A stretch of 5,133 nucleotides of DNA, taken from the NCBI GenBank assembly GCA_003669255.1, contig QWPO01000162.1:1-5133 (forward strand), written 5' to 3'. How positions within the stretch are numbered: the stretch's first letter is position 1; the number at the start of each line of letters is the position of its first letter. The translations under genes were made by a program, and so were the position numbers. Below are positions 1 through 5,133 of the stretch, piece by piece. Under the pieces are notes generated by a model, which saw only the letters and a list, made by a program, of their open reading frames with translations, did no database searches and was not told where the DNA came from. The stretch is from Planctomycetota bacterium. Lineage in GTDB: Bacteria > Planctomycetota > Planctomycetia > Pirellulales > UBA1268.

Positions 1-17
1 AAACGCTTTCGCCAGTG

Positions 18-34
18 CCGACCAGGCAGGTCGG
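18..34 (+). other. Perfect hairpin upstream of the alx-like gene, function unknown
   Basis: CCGACC (18-23) pairs perfectly with GGTCGG (29-34) around a 5-nt loop, AGGCA. It lies about 100 nt before the preferred GTG start of the alx-like gene. No T-run follows on either strand, so it is not a classical intrinsic terminator. Genes of the Alx subfamily are often controlled by the manganese-sensing yybP-ykoY riboswitch, but its conserved GGGGAGUAG-type loop is not visible here and most of the upstream region lies outside the window. The hairpin could be part of a leader, the end of an upstream gene, or chance. Confidence 0.35.
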
Positions 35-135
35 GAGGATTGGGGGGGCCGCCGGCCGCCCAAATTGCTACCATTCCGACGGTCACCCGGCGGACCGCAC
101 CCCTGCCGCCCCCTCCTTCATCCCCGGATCCACCC

Positions 136-1197
136 GTGTTCCTGCTCGCTGACGCCGCCCCCGCACTCAACGGTCAGATCACGATCAATCACTGGATCGC
201 CTTCGCGATCTTCGTGACGGTGATGCTGGTGCTCGACCTCACCGTCTTTCACAAGAAGTCGCACGAGCCGTCGCTCCGCGAGAGCGCCTTTTGGACCATC
301 TTCTGGTCGGCCCTGGCGCTCGCCTTCAACGGTCTCGTCTGGTGGTGGCTCGGCGGCAAGCCGGCGATCGAGTTTCTCACCGGCTACCTCGTCGAGTGGT
401 CGTTGTCGATGGACAACGTCTTCGTGTTCGCGGTGGTATTCGCCTACTTCGGCGTGCCGCTGAAGTACCAATACCGCGTGCTCTTCTGGGGCATCCTCGG
501 CGCCGTGATCATGCGGCTCACGTTCGTGCTCCTCGGAGCCGAGTTGGTCGAGCGCTACAAGTGGGTGATGTGGCTGTTCGGCGGCTTCCTCGTCTACACG
601 GGCATCAAGCTCGCGTTTGGGGGCGGCGATCACGAGCCGGGTGAGAACGCGATGATCCGCTTCTTCCGCCGGTTCATCCCCGTCTCCAAGGAACAGGCGG
701 GCGACCGGTTCTTCGTCCGCGAGAACGGCAAACTCCTGGCCACGCCGCTGTTCCTCGTGCTGCTCGTCGTCGAGAGCACCGACGTGCTGTTCGCGGTCGA
801 CAGCGTGCCGGCGATCCTCGGCGTGGTCTCGCCCGGCACGCACTACATGCGGTTCATCGCCTTCACGTCTAACGTGTTCGCGATCCTCGGACTGCGGGCG
901 CTCTACTTCCTGCTGGCCGGCGTGATGGACCTGTTCCGGTTCCTCAACTACGGCCTCTCGGCGGTGCTCGTGTTCGTGGGCTGCAAGATGATCGCCGAGG
1001 CGGCCCGCCACAACGAATGGCTGGCCGCCCAGGGTGGCTGGGACGCCCACGCCAAGGGGCACCTCGTGCATCCAGCGGTGTCGCTCTTGGTTATCGTGGG
1101 TCTGATCGGCGCCAGCGTGGCGGCGTCGCTCGCCTTCCCGGAGCGGCGGGATGGCAGCGAGATCGCCGGCGACGGCTCGAAGCCAGGCCATTCGTAA
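136..1197 (+). CDS. alx: TerC/Alx-family integral membrane protein, probable Mn2+ exporter
   Basis: This is a polytopic inner-membrane protein of the TerC superfamily, Alx subfamily; characterised relatives export manganese. From the GTG start it has 353 residues and about nine hydrophobic segments (near 20-38, 52-72, 80-105, 115-136, 143-161, 201-228, 240-263, 270-287 and 312-334). Family signatures are EWSLSMDNVF (87-96), ESTDVLFAVDSVPAI (213-227) and FTSNVFAILGLRALYFLL (243-260). The acidic residues D93, E213, D216 and D222 sit inside membrane segments, as expected for a cation pathway. The charged loop at 163-200, ending DRFFVRENGK before ATPLF, is typical of Alx rather than short TerC proteins. 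I prefer GTG at 136. The same frame is open back to a TTG at 40, but residues added there are proline-rich (PLPPPPSSPDPP), unlike a membrane protein N-terminus, and GGAGG lies only one base before that TTG. No clear ribosome-binding site precedes 136. The hydrophilic tail after residue 335 is variable in the family. The TAA stop is 6 nt before the first GTAG palindrome. Confidence 0.93.
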   Translation: MFLLADAAPALNGQITINHWIAFAIFVTVMLVLDLTVFHKKSHEPSLRESAFWTIFWSALALAFNGLVWWWLGGKPAIEFLTGYLVEWSLSMDNVFVFAVVFAYFGVPLKYQYRVLFWGILGAVIMRLTFVLLGAELVERYKWVMWLFGGFLVYTGIKLAFGGGDHEPGENAMIRFFRRFIPVSKEQAGDRFFVRENGKLLATPLFLVLLVVESTDVLFAVDSVPAILGVVSPGTHYMRFIAFTSNVFAILGLRALYFLLAGVMDLFRFLNYGLSAVLVFVGCKMIAEAARHNEWLAAQGGWDAHAKGHLVHPAVSLLVIVGLIGASVAASLAFPERRDGSEIAGDGSKPGHS

Positions 1198-1203
1198 CGC
1201 ACC

Positions 1204-1262
1204 CGTAGCACAGGTTGGCAACCTGTGCCTTGTTTCCCGCAGGTTGCCAACCTGCGGCTACG
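1204..1262. repeat. Paired REP-like palindromes (BIME-like), pair 1
   Basis: Two perfect 10-bp palindromes with one-base centres lie head to head. Unit R1 (1208-1228) has arms GCACAGGTTG and CAACCTGTGC. Unit R2 (1237-1257) has arms CCGCAGGTTG and CAACCTGCGG. R1 is preceded by CGTAG (1204-1208) and R2 is followed by CTACG (1258-1262), so GTAG marks both outer ends and the pair as a whole is an inverted repeat. The spacer is 8 nt (CTTGTTTC). GTAG followed by a hairpin is the signature of REP sequences recognised by RAYT transposases, and facing pairs are called BIMEs. The pair begins 6 nt after the alx-like stop codon and could act as a 3' stabiliser or weak terminator, but no T-run follows. 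Confidence 0.85.
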
Positions 1263-1284
1263 TGTTGCTGCGGCGATTGCCTGA

Positions 1285-1310
1285 CGTAGCACAGGTTTTC
1301 AACCTGTGCC
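1285..1310 (+). repeat. Single REP-like palindrome (R3)
   Basis: CGTAG (1285-1289) leads into a palindrome at 1289-1309 with 9-bp arms GCACAGGTT and AACCTGTGC around TTC. It is the exact reverse complement of unit R5 at 4440-4460, 3.1 kb away, and no CTAC partner follows it. It lies 23 nt from the stop codon of the minus-strand ATPase gene, so a transcript of that gene would end through this hairpin. With pair 1 it fills the 135-nt gap between the convergent genes, where I see nothing else. Confidence 0.82.
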
Positions 1311-1332
1311 GCCGAGCGCCAAACTCCGTCGA

Positions 1333-3105
1333 TCAGAGCGCGTCTTCGGTGCGGAGCGTGACCTCGATGAGCCGCTCCATCACCTCGGCGGGCGACTCGT
1401 GCGGGAAGTTCGTGAGCACGACCTCCTTCGCATAGAGCTTGCCGATGTAGCGGCGGTGCCTGGCCGCCGCGGTGCGGCTCGCGAGAAAGTCGCGGTGCGC
1501 CGAGTTGATCACGATCTCGTTCTTGGTGGAGTCGTAGCGGCTCCGCCAGGGCTGGCCGTGCTCCGCCTCGAGCCGATACCCAGGCAGGCCGCGGCCACCA
1601 GCGGCGTCGGCCAGCGGATCATCCACGAACTTGAGCTCGACCTGATCGGTGACCTCGATCTCCCCCTGCCGCGCGATCACGCCCACCGTCACCACGCCCG
1701 CCGACGACGAAGCCACACGGCACGACGAACCATCGGTGGCAATCGCCGCCGAGCCCGCCAGGATCCTCCAGGTGAACAGCACACCGGCGGCAAGTGGGAT
1801 GTCCACGGCATCGCGGGCCGTCGCCGAGAAGAGGCAGGAGTCGCCCGGCTGCCGCCGCGGCGTTCGCGGTGAGATCCGCACGGCGGCGAGCGGCCCGGGG
1901 TCGGCTGCCAGCAGCGGCCGCGGCGTCGCACTCCCAGCTTTCCGCGAGCGGCCGTCACCCTCGGCAGGCAGTTCGCCCGCCACGCCGGGCCGGCCCTGGA
2001 GCGCCGGCGCCGCCTTTGGGATGTCGAAGAACAGGTATTCCTCAGCCGGGAGGTCGGCGAGCGCCGTTGCAAATGCCTTGTGAACCTGCTTGAGCAGTTG
2101 TCGGCTCGCCCGCTCGGCCTCGGCCTGCTCCCGACCCGCCATCGCCTCGCGGATGTCTTCCTCGATCGCGGCCGCAGCCTCGACGAGCGCGTCTAGTGCG
2201 GCATCGGGCACGATGCCCGAACGGGTGCCCGGGGCAAGCGTGAGCGGCTCGAAGTCGACGAGTCCCTCCAGCCGCCGATCGGTCCAAGGGGAGTGCTGGA
2301 AGGGCAGGAGTTCGGTGACGTCCTTGAGCACGCGGGTGCCGTCCTTGCACACGGCGATGCCGGGCTCGCCCGTGGCCTGCTCGCCTCGGACGTACACCTC
2401 GACGTTGATGTCGCCCAGCGGCGTCGGATAGCGGCGCGGGATCTCCAGACGGTCGCCGTCGAATTCCCGGGGCACCACTGGGAGTTGCTTGCGGGAGACG
2501 CTGTCGATCACCTCGATCGTGGCGCCCGACCGACGGATGCGGTCGCGGAGCTCGGCCGAGAGGTAGCGAGCGACCTTCTCGCCGGTGACGAGGTTCTTCG
2601 TCGCCTCGAGGAGCGGGCCGACGATCACCCGCGTGCCGCCGGTCACCAGGCGACTCTTCACGGGGCGGATCTCGTATCGTCGCTCGCCGCGGACGAGCCG
2701 CAGTTCGCGGAGACCGCGGGCGCCGCCCGACACCATCCGCAACTCCTCGCCGAGGCTCCAGAAGGAGAGCAGCCCGATACCAAACTCGCCGTGCACGCCC
2801 CGCCGCTGGGCGGCGTCGAGGTGCCGCTTCATCGAGTCGCAGAGGTGTGTCGCAATCCGCTCGAAGTCAGGCTCGCCAGACTCGTCAGACGCCACACCGC
2901 GGCCATCATCGGCGACCTCAAGGTAGGTCTTGCCCTGGGCGCGACGGCGGGAGATCCGCACGTGCGTCGCCCCGGCATCGATCGCATTTTCCGTGAACTC
3001 GCAGATCGCCTTGAGCGGATGCGTCTGCGAGTGGGCGATGATCGTGATCGCGTTCCACTGGTCGCCGATTCGAAGCGTGCCGGTGGTGGAGGTAGACGTT
3101 TTCAT
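1333..3105 (-). CDS. GHKL (HSP90/MutL-like) ATPase with Ig-like and C-terminal domains, function unknown
   Basis: Probable soluble ATP-binding protein of 590 residues, with no signal peptide or membrane segment. Residues 20-165 form a Bergerat-fold ATPase: N-box CEFTENAIDAGA (35-46; predicted catalytic E36, Mg-binding N40), DDGRG (66-70) for adenine contact, and GEFGIGLLS (106-114), closer to the HSP90 GxFGxGxxS lid motif than to MutL. Residues 230-320 resemble the HSP90 middle domain (TELLPF at 264-269; EGLVDFEPLTLAPGTRSGI at 280-298), where R295 could be the phosphate-sensing arginine; this is my inference. A charged helix near 305-345 follows. Residues about 407-495 look like a single Ig-like beta-sandwich (FTWRI, then alternating valine-rich strands). 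The C-terminal 505-590 (NEIVINSAHRDF, YIGKLYAKE, EVMERLIE) is distinct and unassigned. ATG overlaps the upstream glycosyltransferase stop as ATGA, with no ribosome-binding site of its own, indicating translational coupling. Alternatives are a MORC-like or chaperone-like ATPase. The ATPase call is firm; the role is unknown. Confidence 0.9.
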   Translation of the reverse strand: MKTSTSTTGTLRIGDQWNAITIIAHSQTHPLKAICEFTENAIDAGATHVRISRRRAQGKTYLEVADDGRGVASDESGEPDFERIATHLCDSMKRHLDAAQRRGVHGEFGIGLLSFWSLGEELRMVSGGARGLRELRLVRGERRYEIRPVKSRLVTGGTRVIVGPLLEATKNLVTGEKVARYLSAELRDRIRRSGATIEVIDSVSRKQLPVVPREFDGDRLEIPRRYPTPLGDINVEVYVRGEQATGEPGIAVCKDGTRVLKDVTELLPFQHSPWTDRRLEGLVDFEPLTLAPGTRSGIVPDAALDALVEAAAAIEEDIREAMAGREQAEAERASRQLLKQVHKAFATALADLPAEEYLFFDIPKAAPALQGRPGVAGELPAEGDGRSRKAGSATPRPLLAADPGPLAAVRISPRTPRRQPGDSCLFSATARDAVDIPLAAGVLFTWRILAGSAAIATDGSSCRVASSSAGVVTVGVIARQGEIEVTDQVELKFVDDPLADAAGGRGLPGYRLEAEHGQPWRSRYDSTKNEIVINSAHRDFLASRTAAARHRRYIGKLYAKEVVLTNFPHESPAEVMERLIEVTLRTEDAL

Positions 3106-4412
3106 GGGCTTGCCAGCGAAGCGTACATCGCCTCGTGGGCGGCCGCCATGGAGTCGGCGGAGTACCGCGATCTGGCGAGGGCGTGGCCATGGCGGCCGAG
3201 GCGGCTGGCGTGCGATTCGTCGTCGAGGATGGCGACGATCGCACGGGCGAGGTCGGCAGGGTCACCCGGGGCATGGAGAAGGCCGGCCCGCTCACCGTCG
3301 AGGAGCTCAGGGAACGAGCCATGATTCGAGGCCACCACCGGCACGCCGGCGGCGAGAGCCTCGATTGCGGAAAGCCCCTTCGCCTCGGCCCGCGGCGTTG
3401 GCAGGGCGAACACGTCAAGCGAGTTGAGCAGGTCGAGCTTCGCCTGCCGGTCGATCTGGCCCAGCCAGCGAAAGCGGTCGGCGACGTGAAGATCACGTGC
3501 CAACTCGAGACATGAGGCGATGTAGTCGCGTTCGGTGTCGATCGTCGCGCCGGCCGCCACGACCTCCACGTCGTGCCGCGGCATCACCAGGGGCAGCGCC
3601 CGCACGAGCTGATCGAGCCCCTTCTCTGGGCAGCCACGGGCGACGAAGCCCACGACTTTTCGCCCGCCTCGCGCCCGCCTCCGCGCGGAGAGATCGGGCG
3701 GCTCGACCGGAAACGCCGCGAGATCGACGCCGTGCGGGATGACGGCGACCTGCTCCGGCGTCACGCCCAGCCGACCTCCCATGAAGCCTGCGTTGAAGCG
3801 ATTAAAAGCGACGAACCGGTCCACGTCGGCCGCCCGCTCACGGAGCAGGTCGCCGATCCGCGCACGGTGCGGCTCAGGAATCGCATCGATGAACACGTCT
3901 TCTCCCGAGAGGCTGCAGACGATCCGCGCCCCGGTCGCATCGCGAATCGACCGTGCGAGACCGAGGAGCAGAACGTTGGAGAGATGGACGACATCGGGCC
4001 GCGCGTCGCCGGCGAGCCAACGGGCGAGTTTCGCGACTTCCTTCCGCTGCCGGCCGTGCTCTCCTTCGAGGGTCGAGACGGTGAGCGGCCCAAGATCAGT
4101 CGCCCGGGCGCCGCCGGTGCGAGACGACAGCCATTCGAGCAGGGCCCGCGAATCGAGCGGGGCGTCGAGGAACGTGGGCGTGTGCCGAAACAGCGGCACG
4201 TGCTCCTGCAGCCAGACGTTCACGCCCCCCATCACGACCGTCTGCTCGGCGACGTTCTCCTCATCGGTGGTCGTGGGCACGAACGCCGGCACGAGGATCG
4301 CGTCGCCACCGCGGGCTCGCAACGCCCGCACGAGCGCGTTGTCGTGGAGGCACGAGCCACAGATGCGGCCGCCAGCCCCAGCGGTGATGTGGACGATTTT
4401 CATGCCTGACAT
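3102..4412 (-). CDS. GT-B fold glycosyltransferase, family 4 type
   Basis: Cytoplasmic or membrane-associated retaining glycosyltransferase, predicted to move a sugar from a nucleotide-sugar donor to an unknown acceptor. It has 436 residues and two Rossmann halves. The N-terminal half begins MKIVHITAGAGGRICGSCLHDN, in which the glycine-rich loop carries an unusual CGSC (18-21), and continues to PDVVHLSN (139-146). The linker region has VIPHGVD (224-230). The C-terminal half has VGFVARGCPEKG (254-265; K264 expected at the donor phosphates) and the EX7E motif E343-AKGLSAI-E351 followed by ALAAGVPVVASNHGSFPELL, which are the hallmarks of the GT4/GT1 superfamily. Length is normal. Two starts are possible, ATG at 4412 or ATG at 4403; the second gives the more family-like MKIVHIT and neither has a good ribosome-binding site. 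The stop overlaps the ATPase start. Upstream lies a repeat-filled gap and then mnmG on the same strand. The acceptor (exopolysaccharide, lipopolysaccharide or protein) cannot be inferred, because no other polysaccharide gene is visible. Confidence 0.94.
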   Translation of the reverse strand: MSGMKIVHITAGAGGRICGSCLHDNALVRALRARGGDAILVPAFVPTTTDEENVAEQTVVMGGVNVWLQEHVPLFRHTPTFLDAPLDSRALLEWLSSRTGGARATDLGPLTVSTLEGEHGRQRKEVAKLARWLAGDARPDVVHLSNVLLLGLARSIRDATGARIVCSLSGEDVFIDAIPEPHRARIGDLLRERAADVDRFVAFNRFNAGFMGGRLGVTPEQVAVIPHGVDLAAFPVEPPDLSARRRARGGRKVVGFVARGCPEKGLDQLVRALPLVMPRHDVEVVAAGATIDTERDYIASCLELARDLHVADRFRWLGQIDRQAKLDLLNSLDVFALPTPRAEAKGLSAIEALAAGVPVVASNHGSFPELLDGERAGLLHAPGDPADLARAIVAILDDESHASRLGRHGHALARSRYSADSMAAAHEAMYASLASP

Positions 4413-4413
4413 G

Positions 4414-4463
4414 GTAGCCGCAGGTTTTTCCTGCGGTGGGCACAGGTTGAAAACCTGTGCTAC
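4414..4463. repeat. Paired REP-like palindromes (BIME-like), pair 2
   Basis: GTAG (4414-4417) precedes unit R4 (4418-4436), with 7-bp arms CCGCAGG and CCTGCGG and a TTTTT loop, a shortened 19-nt version. After a 3-nt spacer (TGG) comes R5 (4440-4460), with 9-bp arms GCACAGGTT and AACCTGTGC around GAA, ending in CTAC (4460-4463). The order of the two stem types is the reverse of pair 1, so pair 2 is the same bipartite element in the opposite orientation. R4 ends only 5 nt from the ATG at 4412, so on the minus-strand transcript its hairpin sits across the leader of the glycosyltransferase gene. Confidence 0.83.
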
Positions 4464-4471
4464 TCACTCCC

Positions 4472-4547
4472 GTAGCCGCAGGTTGGCAACCTGCGGGGCA
4501 CCACCGCCGACATCGCTTCCTGTGCAGGTTACCAACCTGCACCTACG
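4472..4547. repeat. Paired REP-like palindromes (BIME-like), pair 3
   Basis: GTAG (4472-4475) leads into R6 (4476-4496), with 10-bp arms CCGCAGGTTG and CAACCTGCGG, the exact reverse complement of R2. A 25-nt spacer follows, then R7 (4522-4542), with 9-bp arms GTGCAGGTT and AACCTGCAC around ACC, ending CTACG (4543-4547). R7 has a third stem variant (GTG/CAC outer pairs). GTAG again marks both outer ends. The pair lies in the 166-nt gap between mnmG and the glycosyltransferase gene. No -35/-10 promoter stands out in the spacers. Confidence 0.83.
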
Positions 4548-4566
4548 TGGGACCATGCGTCGAACC

Positions 4567-4583
4567 GTCAACCTGCACCTACG
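4567..4583 (-). repeat. Decayed half of a REP-like unit overlapping the mnmG stop (R8)
   Basis: The segment AACCTGCAC (4570-4578) followed by CTACG (4579-4583) matches the GTAG-proximal half of R7 exactly, but the expected distal arm GTGCAGGTT is absent; the sequence there reads CGTCGAACCG. On the minus strand the order is CGTAG then GTGCAGGTT. The TAG inside GTAG is in frame and serves as the stop codon of mnmG. Confidence 0.65.
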
Positions 4584-5133
4584 ACGGGCGGCCTTCGAGA
4601 TGGACGAGCACGAGCGCGAGGTCGGCCGGCGTGATGCCGCTCACGCGGCCCGCCTGGCCGAACGTCCGTGGCCGGATGCGGGCCAACTGCTCGCGGGCCT
4701 CGGCGCGGAGGTGCCGCACGTTCCCGTAGTCGAAGCCCTCGGGAATCATCCGCTGGGAGTGCTTTCGCTGCCGCTCGATCCGCTCCCGGTCGAGGGCCAC
4801 ATAGCCGGCGTAGCGGATATCGTTCTCGATCTGCACCGCCGCCTCCCGCGACACGGCAGCCAGAGTCGGTGCCGCCTCGACCGCGTGGGTCCAGGTGAAC
4901 TCCGGCCGCTTGAGCAGGTCGGCGAGCGACGTGCCCTGCACTCGGGTGGCCGCGAGCGCCGCGAGGGTGGCTTCGATCTCGGCCGTCTTGGCGGCCAACC
5001 GCTCGACGCGGTGCGGCTCGGCGAGCCCGTGCCGCGCGGCGCGTGGCGTGAGCCGGCGGTCGGCGTTGTCGTGCCGGAGGGCCAGCCGATGCTCCGCGCG
5101 GCTGGTGAACATCCGGTAGGGCTCATCCACGCC
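4579..5133 (-). CDS. mnmG: MnmG (GidA), tRNA U34 modification protein, C-terminal part
   Basis: MnmG is the FAD-dependent partner of MnmE. Together they install the (carboxymethyl)aminomethyl group on C5 of wobble uridine 34 in certain tRNAs. Only the last 185 or so residues are present; the gene enters through the right edge of the window, so its start is not visible. The retained sequence contains the conserved EPYRMFTSRAEHRL segment immediately inside the edge, then HDNADRRLTP, RPEFTW, a helical linker, IENDIRYAGYVALDRERIER, and the C-terminal domain ending FGQAGRVSGITPADLALVLVHLEG. This order matches the E. coli protein (629 residues) from its last third to near its end. The C-terminal domain is helical and is the part that docks MnmE and tRNA. 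The stop (TAG, 4581-4579) lies within a GTAG repeat tetranucleotide, and the tail is of normal length, so the repeat has not truncated the domain. Downstream on the same strand is the glycosyltransferase gene, 166 nt away. Confidence 0.95.
   Translation of the reverse strand, partial: GVDEPYRMFTSRAEHRLALRHDNADRRLTPRAARHGLAEPHRVERLAAKTAEIEATLAALAATRVQGTSLADLLKRPEFTWTHAVEAAPTLAAVSREAAVQIENDIRYAGYVALDRERIERQRKHSQRMIPEGFDYGNVRHLRAEAREQLARIRPRTFGQAGRVSGITPADLALVLVHLEGRPS

Noticed and set aside
18..34. Intrinsic terminator
   Set aside because: The hairpin is not followed by a T-run on either strand.
118..1221. Long open frame (367 codons) on the minus strand opposite the alx-like gene
   Set aside because: It is rich in His, Arg and Glu with low complexity and no recognisable motif, as expected from the antisense of a GC-rich gene; the plus-strand frame encodes clear TerC/Alx signatures.
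948..1292. Small minus-strand frame reading through the first repeat cluster into the alx-like gene
   Set aside because: Its N-terminal part is repeat sequence and the rest is antisense of a transmembrane gene.
1204..1310. CRISPR array
   Set aside because: Units are palindromic, in mixed orientation and with irregular spacing of 3 to 25 nt; there are no uniform spacers and no cas genes.
2293..3324. Open frame (343 codons) on the plus strand opposite the ATPase and glycosyltransferase genes
   Set aside because: It runs across the junction of two well-supported genes and shows no family motif; it is a GC-driven shadow.
3573..4409. Open frame (278 codons) on the plus strand opposite the glycosyltransferase gene
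   Set aside because: Composition is Arg/Pro/Glu-rich and motif-free, while the opposite strand has intact GT-B motifs throughout.
4261..4542. Small minus-strand frame with GCQPA and TGFQPV-like peptides
   Set aside because: The peptides are translations of the palindromic repeats, a common source of false small proteins in repeat-rich genomes of this type.
1204..4547. Terminal inverted repeats of an IS element or composite transposon
   Set aside because: No transposase lies between the repeats, the enclosed genes look like ordinary chromosomal genes, and similar repeats lie outside the interval as well.

Overview
The window is GC-rich bacterial chromosome with four protein genes packed tightly together. 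Weak or absent Shine-Dalgarno sequences, the gene families present, and abundant 'AGGTTGGCAACCT'-type palindromes in every gap between genes suggest a planctomycete or a relative in the PVC group. That assignment is an inference from style; no rRNA or other taxonomic marker is present.

Layout: (1) 136-1197, plus strand, is an Alx/TerC-family integral membrane protein, a probable manganese exporter. A short perfect hairpin lies upstream at the very edge of the window. (2) 1198-1332 is the gap between convergent genes and holds three palindromic repeat units. (3) 3105-1333, minus strand, is a GHKL (HSP90/MutL-like) ATPase with a probable Ig-like domain and an unassigned C-terminal domain. (4) 4412-3102, minus strand, is a GT-B fold family 4 glycosyltransferase; its stop codon overlaps the ATPase start as ATGA, so the two genes form a translationally coupled pair. 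(5) 4413-4578 is a second repeat-filled gap, with four palindromes and one decayed half. (6) 5133-4579, minus strand, is the C-terminal part of the tRNA-modification protein MnmG, cut by the window edge.

MnmG, the glycosyltransferase and the ATPase all run on the minus strand and could be co-transcribed. I see no convincing promoter between mnmG and the glycosyltransferase gene. The alx-like gene converges on them from the other side.

The most notable feature is the repeat family. Each unit is a roughly 21-nt palindrome preceded by GTAG. Three head-to-head pairs are present, and the outer stem base pairs change in compensated fashion. This matches the architecture of REP/BIME elements mobilised by RAYT (TnpA-REP) transposases, although no transposase lies in the window. 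The second notable feature is the coupled glycosyltransferase-ATPase pair, whose ATPase has an unusual domain order and no function I can name.
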